DNA of 64,000 nt from Actibacterium pelagium (lineage in GTDB: Bacteria > Pseudomonadota > Alphaproteobacteria > Rhodobacterales > Rhodobacteraceae), in the NCBI RefSeq assembly GCF_002285415.1, contig NZ_NSBU01000004.1:372001-436000 (forward strand), in the 5' to 3' direction. Positions 1-9,094 of the stretch are shown in pieces; position 1 is the stretch's first letter; every line of letters begins with the position of its first letter. A model generated the notes under the pieces. It was given only the letters and a program-made list of their open reading frames with translations, was not told the DNA's origin and ran no database searches. The position numbers were made by a program, and so were the translations under genes.

Positions 1-78
1 GTTGCGGGTGTCTTCGAGATGACCGAAACGCCGCCCTTTGCCCCAACCATCGTCGACCTGCAGGAAGGTGCGTCATGA
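1..78 (+). CDS. C-terminal end of an unidentified protein (partial)
   Basis: An open frame runs in from the left edge and ends at a TGA that overlaps the ATG of the sulfotransferase gene (ATGA). Only 25 codons are visible, ending in LQEGAS. The four-base overlap suggests translational coupling with the next gene, so it is probably another surface-polysaccharide or sulfation gene, but the fragment is too short to name. Confidence 0.55.
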   Translation, partial: VAGVFEMTETPPFAPTIVDLQEGAS

Positions 79-833
79 CCCCGATTGTCTTTCTTCACAT
101 CCCGAAAACCGCGGGCCAAACGGTCCACAATGAGATCGCACAACAATTGCCTGCAGGTGCGGTGTCACCGGTTCGGGTCCACACCCAATCAGTCGAGGGG
201 CTTCAGTACCCCGAAGGCTTTTCTTTCTATTCCGGACACCTGGACTGGCCCGAACCCGCGCGGTTCGACGAAAAGGCCTTTATGTTCACCATTTTGCGCG
301 ACCCCAGAGAGCGGATCGCCTCTTTCTATTTCTACCTGCTGAAGGAAGCAGAGAAACTGCCCGGATCAGAGCTTGCCAAACCGCAACACACCGGGAAACG
401 TATGGTGCTGACGCATTCTGCGGATGACTATTTCTTTGGCGGGTCGAAGATGTGGCAACTGTTCATTCGCGACCACTATGACAATGTCTATTGTCGGTAT
501 TTTGCCTCTGGAAAATTGCGTGGATACGGGCCGACAATGAACTTGTCCGCCACCCAGCTTTTGAGGCAGGCAGAGGCCGGATGTTCGCGGCTGGACAAGG
601 TGTACCACCTGTCCGATCTGTCCCCGTTAGAGCATGACCTGTCTTCGTTGTTCGACATCGACACCAAACTGGTGGGCAATTACCACAACGCGGGTCGCCT
701 TCCGCAGTCGAAATCCCGCTGGACAATGCTGCTGGATCACTTCGAAACCGACCGTGCGCGCCGCAGGATCAAATCCTTCGCCACCTTGGATGAGGCCTTC
801 ATGGACCGGATGGAGCTTTCGAAAGTGGCCTGA
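75..833 (+). CDS. Sulfotransferase family protein
   Basis: A 252-residue protein beginning with HIPKTAGQT (residues 8-16), the 5'-phosphosulfate-binding loop of the Sulfotransfer_2-type families that move sulfate from PAPS to a carbohydrate. A second motif, LRDPRERIASFYFY near residue 75, fits the 3'-phosphate-binding Arg/Ser segment. No signal peptide or membrane segment is visible, so it is probably cytoplasmic. It overlaps the preceding frame by ATGA and converges on kpsM with 2 bases between them. Because it sits next to a KpsMET-type export system, I infer that it sulfates a surface polysaccharide or its precursor. The acceptor cannot be read from the sequence. Confidence 0.8.
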   Translation: MTPIVFLHIPKTAGQTVHNEIAQQLPAGAVSPVRVHTQSVEGLQYPEGFSFYSGHLDWPEPARFDEKAFMFTILRDPRERIASFYFYLLKEAEKLPGSELAKPQHTGKRMVLTHSADDYFFGGSKMWQLFIRDHYDNVYCRYFASGKLRGYGPTMNLSATQLLRQAEAGCSRLDKVYHLSDLSPLEHDLSSLFDIDTKLVGNYHNAGRLPQSKSRWTMLLDHFETDRARRRIKSFATLDEAFMDRMELSKVA

Positions 834-835
834 GG

Positions 836-1642
836 TCAGCCATCCAGCATGGTTCGGTGATGTCGCCTTAGGAACACCAGCCCCAAAACCAAAAGCCCTA
901 GGCTGGTTCCGCAGACATAGGGGATCGAAACAAAGTTTGCGTCATAACCCGGATAGAATCCGCGTCGCAGCAGGCCAATCAAGTGGCTGATCGGGTTGAA
1001 CCAAAGCAAGTCTCGATACGGTTGCGGGACGGATTCAAAGGTGAAGAAAACGCCCGAGATGATGAATAGCGGCCGCGTCGCGATGGACCAGGCCCGCTGC
1101 CACAGGGGAACTGCGGTAAACAGAAATGCGTTCATCACACCCACCCCAAGTGACAGACACGCCACCAGCAAAAACGCCAGCGCGATAACAGGAAGCTGGG
1201 GCAGCGTCCGCGTATCAAAAACCAGCCAGATGCCCGTCAGCAACAAATAGGCCACCAGAAGCTGGGTCATCGTAGCCACAAAAAATCGTGCGAGGATGGC
1301 GTCCAGAAATGTCACGCGGGGATAGGCCAAAAGAGGCCGTGAAAACAGCAATGACAATGCCGTCTTGCCGGATGCCTCGGTAAACATCAGGAAGGGGATC
1401 ATGCCGGTTGCATAGAAAATCGGGAAGTTTGTCCCAAGCGATGGCGCCTGAAACCCCAAAGAGAACACCATTGTCAGCAAAGTTATCCCGGCTGCGGGTT
1501 CAAGCACGGCCCAAAGATATCCGCCGGGTGACGCGCCATAGGTTGTCGACATCTCGCGCAGGGACAAGGCCATGACCGCCCGAAAACTGGACCAGCGTCC
1601 GGGGTGGGCTGCGGGCCTTTGTGGTGGGGCAATGCTGGACAT
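836..1642 (-). CDS. kpsM: Capsular polysaccharide ABC transporter, permease (KpsM-like)
   Basis: A 268-residue polytopic membrane protein of the ABC-2 polysaccharide-exporter permease family. The amphipathic N-terminus (ALSLREMSTTYG) and about six hydrophobic segments match KpsM. I chose the ATG at 1642, giving MSSIAPPQ; longer in-frame starts would run into the divergent kpsE gene. It would pair with the ATPase at 2860-3522 to move a lipid-linked capsule chain across the inner membrane. It is transcribed divergently from kpsE/kpsT, and the roughly 57-base gap must hold both promoters. Confidence 0.85.
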   Translation of the reverse strand: MSSIAPPQRPAAHPGRWSSFRAVMALSLREMSTTYGASPGGYLWAVLEPAAGITLLTMVFSLGFQAPSLGTNFPIFYATGMIPFLMFTEASGKTALSLLFSRPLLAYPRVTFLDAILARFFVATMTQLLVAYLLLTGIWLVFDTRTLPQLPVIALAFLLVACLSLGVGVMNAFLFTAVPLWQRAWSIATRPLFIISGVFFTFESVPQPYRDLLWFNPISHLIGLLRRGFYPGYDANFVSIPYVCGTSLGLLVLGLVFLRRHHRTMLDG

Positions 1643-1699
1643 GGCGGCAAAATCCAAAGCGCAGATACCTGCTGTTAAGGGCCAGCCTGTAGCAACAGG

Positions 1700-2863
1700 G
1701 TGAATGAACTCATAACGCGAGCCCCCATGACCGCAGAAATTGCACCACCGGTTGCCCCTGCCACCTTTCGAAACCGTCACGTTCTGGTGGTGCTCAGCTT
1801 CCTTTTACTGGTCGCCGCGCCAGTGGCGGCATCCGCCTGGTACTTGTGGACGCGCGCGGCGGATCAATATGCCTCGACCGTGGCATTCTCTGTCCGGCAG
1901 GAAAAGCTTAGTTCCGCGATAGAGGTCTTGGGGGGGATAACCGACCTTTCGGGCACGTCGGCCTCGGACGCCGATATCCTTTATGAATTCATACAAAGTC
2001 AGGCTTTGGTAGCGCAGGTCGATCAGCGACTGAACCTGCGGAAAATCTGGTCGCAAACAAAGGGCGATCCGGTCTTTGCTTTTGATCCCTCAGGAACGAT
2101 CGAAGATCTTCAGTCGCATTGGAAACGCAAACTGCGCATCGCCTATGACACGACCACAGGTCTGATAGAGCTTCAGGTGCTTGCCTTCACGCCAGAAGAC
2201 GCAACCGCCATTGCACAGGCCGTTCTGGCCGACAGCACCGCGATGATCAACAAACTGTCCGAGGCGGCGCGTGAAGACGCCATTCGCCATGCCCGGGCAG
2301 AGCTGGATCTGGCGGTCACTCGCCTGAAAGCCGCGCGGGCCAAGTTGACCCGTTTTCGCAACCAGAACCAGTTGGTCAACCCAGAGGCCGATTTGCAAAC
2401 CCAGACAGGCCTGTTGGCGACGCTGCAATCTCAACTGGCGGAATCGCTGATCGAATTGGACCTGCTGTATGGAACGACGCGCGAAAACGATCCTCGAATA
2501 GCGCAGGTCCGCCGTCGGATTGACGTGATCGAGGACCGCATCACCGACGAACGCGCCAAGCTTGGCTTGGGCGAAGGGGAAAACGGGCAGGCCTTCGCGA
2601 CACTGGTTGGGGAATACGAGACCCTCGTCGTGGATCGCGAGTTCGCCGAACAGTCCTATACCGCAGCGCTTGCCGCATATGACGCAGCACAGGCAGAGGC
2701 CCGGCGCCAAAGCCGGTATCTGGCGGCCCATATCCTGCCCACGATGGCCGAACGTGCCGAATACCCACAGCGGTGGATGCTGATGATCACCGGCACGCTG
2801 TTTCTGTTTCTTAGTTGGGCAACGCTTGTGCTGATCGGCTACGCCCTGCGGGATCGGCGATGA
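1700..2863 (+). CDS. kpsE: Capsule polysaccharide export inner-membrane protein (KpsE-like)
   Basis: A 387-residue protein with the polysaccharide co-polymerase layout: one N-terminal membrane segment (about residues 28-50), a long periplasmic region with a central alpha-helical coiled coil (about 190-330) and a C-terminal membrane segment ending near the last ten residues. KpsE proteins link the inner-membrane ABC exporter to an outer-membrane OPX channel. An alternative ATG lies at 1727. The stop overlaps the kpsT start (ATGA), so the two are co-translated. No KpsD/Wza channel gene is visible in the window. Confidence 0.8.
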   Translation: MNELITRAPMTAEIAPPVAPATFRNRHVLVVLSFLLLVAAPVAASAWYLWTRAADQYASTVAFSVRQEKLSSAIEVLGGITDLSGTSASDADILYEFIQSQALVAQVDQRLNLRKIWSQTKGDPVFAFDPSGTIEDLQSHWKRKLRIAYDTTTGLIELQVLAFTPEDATAIAQAVLADSTAMINKLSEAAREDAIRHARAELDLAVTRLKAARAKLTRFRNQNQLVNPEADLQTQTGLLATLQSQLAESLIELDLLYGTTRENDPRIAQVRRRIDVIEDRITDERAKLGLGEGENGQAFATLVGEYETLVVDREFAEQSYTAALAAYDAAQAEARRQSRYLAAHILPTMAERAEYPQRWMLMITGTLFLFLSWATLVLIGYALRDRR

Positions 2864-3522
2864 TCCGTCTGGAAAACCTGACCAAGCGGTTCGTACTGAG
2901 GGGACGGCGCAAGGTAATTGCGGACCGGATCAACGCGACCTTCCCAACGGGCCGGTCCGTCGCACTACTGGGGCGGAACGGGGCAGGTAAATCCTCGCTT
3001 TTGCGGATGATCGCGGGGACGCTGGACCCAACCTCTGGCCGCGTGGTCACAGGCGGCACGATGTCTTGGCCGGTTGGGTTCGGCGGTTCGTTCCACGGTG
3101 ATCTGACCGGCGTACAGAACACACGGTTCGTGGCGCGTATCTACGGCGTCGATTCCGATGCACTGGTGGATTATGTCGCCGAATTTGCGCAGCTTGGGGA
3201 CCACTTTCACCTGCCATTTCGCAGTTATTCGCATGGGATGAAATCGCGGCTGGCCTTCGGTGTGTCCATGGGCATTCGATTCGACACCTACCTTGTCGAT
3301 GAAATCACCGCTGTTGGCGATGCAGCATTCCGCGCCAAAAGCAGCCGTGTTTTCAGGGATCGACTGACGCAATCAGGTGCGGTCGTCGTCAGCCATGCGA
3401 TGGGTCAACTGCGCGAACTTTGCGACTGCGGCGCTGTGCTGGAAGGTGGAAAGCTGAATTTTTTCAACGATCTTGAACAGGCCATCGCCCAGCATGAAGA
3501 GAATATGTCACGCACTGTGTGA
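2860..3522 (+). CDS. kpsT: Capsular polysaccharide ABC transporter, ATPase (KpsT-like)
   Basis: A 220-residue ATPase that powers capsule export together with KpsM. Walker A is GRNGAGKSS (38-46), the signature region is SHGMKSR (124-130), Walker B is TYLVDE (143-148) and the switch histidine is in SHA (179). The short length and SHGMKSR signature are typical of KpsT/Wzt-class polysaccharide exporters. The ATG at 2860 overlaps the kpsE stop; a longer reading from 2815 would lie inside kpsE and is rejected. There is no C-terminal carbohydrate-binding extension of the Wzt type. Confidence 0.9.
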   Translation: MIRLENLTKRFVLRGRRKVIADRINATFPTGRSVALLGRNGAGKSSLLRMIAGTLDPTSGRVVTGGTMSWPVGFGGSFHGDLTGVQNTRFVARIYGVDSDALVDYVAEFAQLGDHFHLPFRSYSHGMKSRLAFGVSMGIRFDTYLVDEITAVGDAAFRAKSSRVFRDRLTQSGAVVVSHAMGQLRELCDCGAVLEGGKLNFFNDLEQAIAQHEENMSRTV

Positions 3523-3582
3523 CATTTCGCCCTGCGACCTTCGTTCAAGAAATCCTCTCGCACTTGCGGAAAAATAGGCTAT

Positions 3583-3596
3583 ATATCCGCGGATAT
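3583..3596. promoter_or_regulatory. Perfect 14-bp palindrome upstream of bioB, candidate operator
   Basis: ATATCCGCGGATAT is its own reverse complement and lies 15 bases before the bioB ATG, in the only non-coding gap ahead of the biotin operon. Its position would suit a repressor covering the promoter or transcription start. It does not match the alphaproteobacterial BioR consensus (TTATAGATAA-like); the nearest resemblance, CTATATATCC, is weak. Function is inferred from position and symmetry only. Confidence 0.4.
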
Positions 3597-3611
3597 CTGA
3601 CGGAGACACTC

Positions 3612-4589
3612 ATGCTGGACAATGTCAAACTGCGTACCGATTGGACTCGGGAAGAAGCCGAAGCCATCTACAACCAACCGTTCATGGACCTGCTGTTTCA
3701 GGCCCAGACGGTGCATCGGGAACATTTTGACCCCAACCAGATCCAGAAATCAGAGCTGATTTCGATCAAGACCGGCGGCTGCGCCGAAGACTGTGCCTAT
3801 TGCAGCCAGTCGGCGCGCAACGGCTCTAAACTCTCGGCGTCCAAGCTGATCGAGGTAGAGCGTGTTCTGGCAGAGGCCCGCAAAGCCAAGGAATCCGGCG
3901 CGACCCGCTATTGCATGGGTGCGGCGTGGCGTTCGCCCAAGGACCGCGACATGGAACAGCTGGAAGCCATGGTTGCCGGCGTCAAGGCGATGGGGATGGA
4001 GACCTGCATGACCCTTGGCATGCTGGATGACAATCAGGTCATCCGCCTGAAGGGCGCGGGTCTGGATTACTACAACCACAACATCGACACGTCCGAGCGT
4101 TATTACTCTGAAATCATCACCACCCGCACCTTTGCCGAACGTCTGGACACGCTTGCCCGTGTTCGTGATGCCGGTATCAAAGTCTGCGCAGGCGGCATCG
4201 TCGGCATGGGCGAACAGCAGATGGACCGGATCGACATGCTGCTGACCTTGGCCACGCTGGAAGAGCATCCCGACAGCGTCCCGGTCAACATGCTGATGCC
4301 ACAGGCCGACACGCCGCTGGCCGATGTCGAAAAGCTGGACCCGATCGAATTCGTTCGCACCATCGCACTGGCACGTATCCTGATGCCACGCGCCCATGTG
4401 CGCCTGTCCGCAGGCCGCGAAGACATGAGCGACGAGATGCAGGCGATGTGCTTCTTCGCTGGCGCGAACTCTATCTTCACCGGGGAAAAGCTGCTGACCG
4501 CAGGCAACCCGGAAGAAGACAAAGACAACAAGCTCTTTGCCAAGCTGGGCCTGTCGGCCATGGCCGTGGGGTGCCACGGCACCAAATGA
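3612..4589 (+). CDS. bioB: Biotin synthase
   Basis: A 325-residue radical-SAM enzyme that inserts sulfur into dethiobiotin, the last step of biotin synthesis. The [4Fe-4S] motif CAEDCAYC gives Cys57, Cys61 and Cys64. Further conserved family segments are [13 protein letters not shown] and GGIVGMGE. The ATG at 3612 is preferred because the protein then begins like other BioB proteins; an in-frame start at 3519 would overlap kpsT and add an atypical tail. It is first in the operon, and its stop overlaps the bioF ATG. Confidence 0.95.
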   Translation: MLDNVKLRTDWTREEAEAIYNQPFMDLLFQAQTVHREHFDPNQIQKSELISIKTGGCAEDCAYCSQSARNGSKLSASKLIEVERVLAEARKAKESGATRYCMGAAWRSPKDRDMEQLEAMVAGVKAMGMETCMTLGMLDDNQVIRLKGAGLDYYNHNIDTSERYYSEIITTRTFAERLDTLARVRDAGIKVCAGGIVGMGEQQMDRIDMLLTLATLEEHPDSVPVNMLMPQADTPLADVEKLDPIEFVRTIALARILMPRAHVRLSAGREDMSDEMQAMCFFAGANSIFTGEKLLTAGNPEEDKDNKLFAKLGLSAMAVGCHGTK

Positions 4590-5689
4590 GCGGCTTCGCC
4601 CGGCACGCCTCGGCGCTTGAGGCCCTGAAAACCCGCGGGAGACTGCGGGTTTTGTCAGGTCGGGGCGGGTATGATTTTGCCTCTAACGACTATCTTGGGC
4701 TGGCAGATTCCGATTTGTTGCGCAATGCGGCGATGGCCGCGATCCAGCGCGGGGTTCCGGTTGGATCTGGCGGGTCGCGTCTTTTGCGGGGCAATGCGGA
4801 AGAACATGAACTGCTAGAGGCAGAGGCCGCCGCGTTCTTTAGCTCCGAAGCAGCCCTGTTCATGGGGGGTGGGTTTGTCGCCAATACGGCGATCTTCAGC
4901 ACCCTACCGATGCAGGGCGATCTGGTTCTGTTCGACGAATGGGTCCACGCCAGCGCCCATGAGGGCATGAAACTGGGTCGTGCCGACACGCAGGCCTTTG
5001 CGCATAACGATGTCTCGGATGCCGCTGCCAAGCTGGAAGCATGGCAGGGTGGGCGCGTCTGGATTGCTGTCGAAAGCGTCTACAGCATGGACGGCGATAT
5101 CGCCCCCTTGAAAGCCCTGGCTGAGCTGGCTGTGAAGCACGACGCCGTTCTGGTCGTCGACGAGGCCCACGCCACTGGCGCTTTCGGCGCAGGGCTGGCG
5201 CACGGCTTGCCCGGCGACATCGTCGGTCTTCACACCTGCGGCAAAGGATTGGGCGTTCATGGCGCGCTGATCACGGCAGACCGCGTGTTGATCGACACGC
5301 TGATCGCCAAAGCCCGCAGCTTTATCTATGCCACTGCCCCCAGTCCGCTGAACGCAGCCTTGGTCCGGGCCGCTTTGGCAGAGTTGTCGCAAAGCGACAC
5401 CCTGCCCAAAGCACATCAAGCCTTGGTCGCGCACGCCCATGCCGAGGCCGAACGCTGCCTTGGCCTGACCGGCTTCGACAGCCAGATCATGCCGGTCATC
5501 GTGGGCGAGGACCGCCCCGCGCTGGACCTTGCGGCCCGCATGCAGGCGCATGGCTATGATATCCGCGCGATCCGGCCGCCGACGGTACCAAAGGGCACCT
5601 CGCGACTGCGTATTCCGATCACATTGAACACGCCCGCCGAGGTGATCACCGAAATGTTCGAAACTCTGGCGAAGGAGATGGCCAAATGA
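4586..5689 (+). CDS. bioF: 8-amino-7-oxononanoate synthase
   Basis: A 367-residue PLP enzyme of the alpha-oxoamine synthase family that condenses pimeloyl-ACP/CoA with alanine. [10 protein letters not shown] (192-201) supplies the Asp that contacts the PLP ring nitrogen, and HTCGKGLG places the Schiff-base lysine at Lys220. It starts at an ATG overlapping the bioB stop (ATGA) and ends overlapping bioD in the same way. The N-terminus is a little shorter than in the E. coli enzyme. Confidence 0.94.
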   Translation: MSGFARHASALEALKTRGRLRVLSGRGGYDFASNDYLGLADSDLLRNAAMAAIQRGVPVGSGGSRLLRGNAEEHELLEAEAAAFFSSEAALFMGGGFVANTAIFSTLPMQGDLVLFDEWVHASAHEGMKLGRADTQAFAHNDVSDAAAKLEAWQGGRVWIAVESVYSMDGDIAPLKALAELAVKHDAVLVVDEAHATGAFGAGLAHGLPGDIVGLHTCGKGLGVHGALITADRVLIDTLIAKARSFIYATAPSPLNAALVRAALAELSQSDTLPKAHQALVAHAHAEAERCLGLTGFDSQIMPVIVGEDRPALDLAARMQAHGYDIRAIRPPTVPKGTSRLRIPITLNTPAEVITEMFETLAKEMAK

Positions 5690-6309
5690 CCCGAATAGTT
5701 GTCACCGGCACCGACACCGGCATCGGGAAAACCATCTTCTCTGCGGCGCTGACCGGGGCGTTGAAGGCCTCGTACTGGAAGCCCGTTCAGGCGGGTCTGG
5801 TAGAAGAAACCGACAGCGAGCTTGTCGCGCGTCTGTCCGGGCAACCTGCGCTTCCCGAAGCCTATCGCCTGAAAATGCCCGCCTCGCCCCATCTTGCGGC
5901 CGAGGCCGAAGGGGTCGAGATCTCGCCGATCTCACTGCTGATGCCTCAGGTCGACGGCTCGCTTGTGATTGAAGGCGCGGGCGGGCTGATGGTGCCGCTG
6001 AACCGTCGCGTGTTGTATCTGGATGTGATGGCGGGATGGGGCCTGCCGGTGGTGCTGTGTGCCCGGACCGCGCTTGGTACGATTAACCACTCCTTGCTGT
6101 CGCTGCAGGCGCTGCGAAATGTCGGCTGCGATGTGCTGGGCGTTGCCTTTATCGGCGAGCCCGAGCCCGAGGTCGAAGAGACCATTGCGCAGATGGGCCA
6201 CACCAGACGCCTTGGCCGGCTGCCGATGCTGGACGACCTCACGCCAGAGGCCCTGCAGGCTGCCTTTGCCGAAAACTTCGAGCTTTCGGATTTCGGAGGC
6301 AACATATGA
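5686..6309 (+). CDS. bioD: ATP-dependent dethiobiotin synthetase
   Basis: A 207-residue P-loop enzyme that closes the ureido ring of dethiobiotin from DAPA, CO2 and ATP. The N-terminal loop GTDTGIGKT (8-16) is diagnostic, followed by SYWKPVQAG and [10 protein letters not shown], both conserved in BioD. It overlaps bioF and bioA by four bases each, as expected for a tightly coupled operon. Confidence 0.94.
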   Translation: MTRIVVTGTDTGIGKTIFSAALTGALKASYWKPVQAGLVEETDSELVARLSGQPALPEAYRLKMPASPHLAAEAEGVEISPISLLMPQVDGSLVIEGAGGLMVPLNRRVLYLDVMAGWGLPVVLCARTALGTINHSLLSLQALRNVGCDVLGVAFIGEPEPEVEETIAQMGHTRRLGRLPMLDDLTPEALQAAFAENFELSDFGGNI

Positions 6310-7586
6310 CACCGGCTGAATTCGACGCCGCCCACCTGTGGCACCCCTATACAAATGTCGTCAAACCCGGGCCCACCCATCTGGTGCGCAGCGCCGAGGG
6401 CGTGCGCCTGACATTGGATGACGGGACCCAGATGATCGACGGCATGTCGTCCTGGTGGTCGACGATCCACGGCTATCGCCACCCGGTGATCGAAAAGGCG
6501 GTCAAAGACCAGTTGGAAACCCTGCCGCATGTCATGTTCGGCGGTCTGACTCACGAACCGGCAGCGCGGCTTGGTCAGCAGTTGCTGGACATGACCCCGT
6601 CAGATCTGACCCGCATCTTCTATTGCGACAGCGGGTCTGTCTCGGTCGAGGTCGCTATGAAAATGGCGGTGCAGTACCAGTTCTCGACCGGTCATCCGGA
6701 ACGGACCCAGTTCGCCACGATCCGCTCGGGCTATCACGGTGATACGTGGAAAGCGATGAGCGTCTGCGACCCGGTCACCGGCATGCACCACCTGTTCCAA
6801 GGAGCGTTAAGTCCGCAGTTCTTCGTCCCGACCCCGTCGGTGAAATTCGGTGAACCGTGGGAGGTAGACCCCGCCAAGAACGGGCTGGCTGAATTGGCCC
6901 GCGTGCTTGAGACCCAGAAAACAATCGCTGCCCTGATCCTTGAGCCCATCGTTCAAGGCGCGGGTGGCATGTATTTCTACCACCCCGAATACCTCAACCA
7001 AGCGCGCCGCTTGTGTGATGAGGCCGGGGTTCTGTTGATCTTTGACGAGATCGCCACCGGCTTTGGCCGCAGCGCCATGCTGTTTGCCACCGGTCACACG
7101 GCAATCCAACCCGACATCCTGTGTCTGGGCAAGGCCGTGACGGGCGGCACCATGTCCTTCGCCGTGACAATGGCCAACGACCGCGTGACCGACGGCATCG
7201 GCAACGGCGAACCGGGCGTTTTCATGCATGGGCCCACCTTTATGGGGAACCCGCTGGCCTGCGCAGCGGCAAGCGCCTCTTTATCGCTGCTGCAAGACGG
7301 GAAGTGGCGTAAACGGGTCTATGATATCGAGATGCAGATGCGCAGCGAGCTGGCACCTGCAAAGGACCTGCCCGGCGTGGCCGAGGTTCGGACCCTTGGC
7401 GCAATTGGCGTGATCGAGATGGACCACATTGTCAGCGCCGATCAAGCTCATCCGATCAGCAAAGAGCTGGGTGTCTGGCTGCGGCCCTTCGGGCGGAACA
7501 TCTATTGCATGCCGCCCTTCGTGACCTCGCCCGAGGATCTGTCGAAGATTACCCATGCCATGGTGCAGTTGGCCAAGGTCCTGTAG
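6306..7586 (+). CDS. bioA: Adenosylmethionine-8-amino-7-oxononanoate aminotransferase
   Basis: A 426-residue class III aminotransferase that converts KAPA to DAPA with SAM as amino donor. The N-terminal HLWHPYTN and [12 protein letters not shown] are BioA hallmarks. [10 protein letters not shown] contains the PLP-binding Asp247, and [10 protein letters not shown] gives Lys276. It follows bioD with an ATGA overlap; bioG begins 29 bases after its stop. Confidence 0.95.
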   Translation: MTPAEFDAAHLWHPYTNVVKPGPTHLVRSAEGVRLTLDDGTQMIDGMSSWWSTIHGYRHPVIEKAVKDQLETLPHVMFGGLTHEPAARLGQQLLDMTPSDLTRIFYCDSGSVSVEVAMKMAVQYQFSTGHPERTQFATIRSGYHGDTWKAMSVCDPVTGMHHLFQGALSPQFFVPTPSVKFGEPWEVDPAKNGLAELARVLETQKTIAALILEPIVQGAGGMYFYHPEYLNQARRLCDEAGVLLIFDEIATGFGRSAMLFATGHTAIQPDILCLGKAVTGGTMSFAVTMANDRVTDGIGNGEPGVFMHGPTFMGNPLACAAASASLSLLQDGKWRKRVYDIEMQMRSELAPAKDLPGVAEVRTLGAIGVIEMDHIVSADQAHPISKELGVWLRPFGRNIYCMPPFVTSPEDLSKITHAMVQLAKVL

Positions 7587-7615
7587 AAGCCACCGCTGAC
7601 AAGGGTGAACGACAC

Positions 7616-8239
7616 ATGAACCACCGCTGGATACGCCGGACCGAAGGGACCAAGACGGTCGTGATCGTCTTTGGTGGCTGGGCCGTGGGCTGGGCGCCCT
7701 TCGCGCATCTGGAGGGGCCAGAAGATGTGTTGTTCGTCGAAGATTACCGCGATCTGAACCACGACCTGCCAGACCTTGGCGGTTATGCCCAGCGCTGGCT
7801 TTTGGCCTATTCGCTTGGCGTGGCAAGCTTTGGTCATTGGGCACAAGGGCGCAGGTTTGATCGGACAGTAGCGGCTTGCGGCTGCTTGACCCCAGTGGAC
7901 CGCCGTCTGGGCATTCCTGCGCAGGTCTATCAGGCGACGCAGGACGGTCTGACTGAAGACAGTTATCAGGGTTTCCTTGCGCTTTGCCACGGACACAATG
8001 TCGAACCACAAACGGTCGATATCCCTGCACGACAGGCCGAACTGGCCGCCATTGCAGACCGTGGGCCTGCGCCTGTGACGCCTTTTGATCATGTCCTGAT
8101 CGCCGACAAGGACCGGATTTGGCCCAAAGCGAACCTGACCCGCGCGTGGGATGGCCATAACATGGTTCATCTGGACGCACCGCATGTGGCCTTCTCTGGT
8201 TTTCAAACCTGGCGCGATCTGTTTGAAGGGCGGCTATGA
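7616..8239 (+). CDS. bioG: BioG-like pimeloyl-ACP methyl ester esterase (DUF452)
   Basis: A 207-residue alpha/beta-hydrolase-like protein of the DUF452/BioG type. BioG replaces BioH and removes the methyl group from pimeloyl-ACP methyl ester, ending the BioC-started synthesis. The nucleophile is probably Ser66 in AYSLGV, a form of the family WSLG elbow; late Asp (DKDRIWP) and His (HLDAPH) residues could complete the triad. I chose the ATG at 7616 because an earlier in-frame start would overlap bioA by over 80 bases. The stop overlaps the bioC ATG. Confidence 0.85.
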   Translation: MNHRWIRRTEGTKTVVIVFGGWAVGWAPFAHLEGPEDVLFVEDYRDLNHDLPDLGGYAQRWLLAYSLGVASFGHWAQGRRFDRTVAACGCLTPVDRRLGIPAQVYQATQDGLTEDSYQGFLALCHGHNVEPQTVDIPARQAELAAIADRGPAPVTPFDHVLIADKDRIWPKANLTRAWDGHNMVHLDAPHVAFSGFQTWRDLFEGRL

Positions 8240-9003
8240 ATCAGGATCGTGTTGCGCAAAGTTTCCGCCGCGGGCTGGCCAGTTATGGTCGCGCGGCGCA
8301 AGTCCAGAAGGACGGGACCTCCCGCCTGCTGGACCTCTTTGCGCTGGTCTCGACCCAGACCCGGTTTGCCCAGGCGTTGGAGTTCGGCTGCGGCACCGGG
8401 TTTCTGACCCGTGCTTTGCTGTCGCGGTTCGAGATCGGCGAGCTGACCCTGAACGACCTTCTACCCGAAGCGGTCGAGCGCACCCAAGACAGCCTGACAG
8501 ATAAGACAACGGCTTTGCCCGGTCCGATCGAAGAGCTGGCCTTGCCCGCTTCGCTGGACCTGATCGCCTCTGCCGCGACCGTGCAGTGGATCGAAGACCA
8601 GCAAAGCCTGCTGCAAAAACTGTCCGAGGCCCTCGCGCCCGGCGGCTGGTTGCTGCTAAGCGGCTTTGGTCCCGGCCATTTCACCGAACTGCAAAGCCTT
8701 GGCCTGACCAAGTTCAACGACAGTTTCCGCGACCCGAATGCGTGGAAGGGGATCCTGCCAGACGGGTTGCAGCCCGTTACGGTTCAGATGGAATCGCATG
8801 TCTTGCAGCTAAGCTCGCCCCATTCGGTTCTGATGCACCTGCGTCAAACCGGGGTGAATGGGGCCGTGGGGGCGCAATGGACCAAGTCCCGGCTGCGTGA
8901 CTTTGAGGCCCGATATATCGCTGAATACAGCACCGATCACGGTGTCACGCTGACCTATCAGCCTGTTTACGTCATTGCCCGTAAACGCGCGCCCAAGGCG
9001 TGA
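8236..9003 (+). CDS. bioC: Malonyl-ACP O-methyltransferase
   Basis: A 255-residue SAM-dependent methyltransferase. The N-terminal FRRGLASYGRAAQVQ matches the BioC opening, and the SAM loop EFGCGTGFLTR starts at residue 49. BioC methylates malonyl-ACP so that fatty-acid synthesis can build a disguised pimelate chain, which BioG then unmasks. Adjacent overlapping bioG and bioC support the assignment over a generic methyltransferase. It is the last gene of the biotin operon; 91 bases separate it from the next start. Confidence 0.88.
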   Translation: MNQDRVAQSFRRGLASYGRAAQVQKDGTSRLLDLFALVSTQTRFAQALEFGCGTGFLTRALLSRFEIGELTLNDLLPEAVERTQDSLTDKTTALPGPIEELALPASLDLIASAATVQWIEDQQSLLQKLSEALAPGGWLLLSGFGPGHFTELQSLGLTKFNDSFRDPNAWKGILPDGLQPVTVQMESHVLQLSSPHSVLMHLRQTGVNGAVGAQWTKSRLRDFEARYIAEYSTDHGVTLTYQPVYVIARKRAPKA

Positions 9004-9094
9004 TCCAATTTCCCCATGTTTTCAGCAGCTTTGCGTCATAGGCTTTCCTTGATTGCGGCCTAGGCTGAAATCATGCACCAATTCAGGTGACGGA

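Noticed and set aside
3750-4577. 275-codon minus-strand frame opposite bioB
   Set aside because: Antisense shadow of bioB; no motif, and bioB is certain on the other strand.
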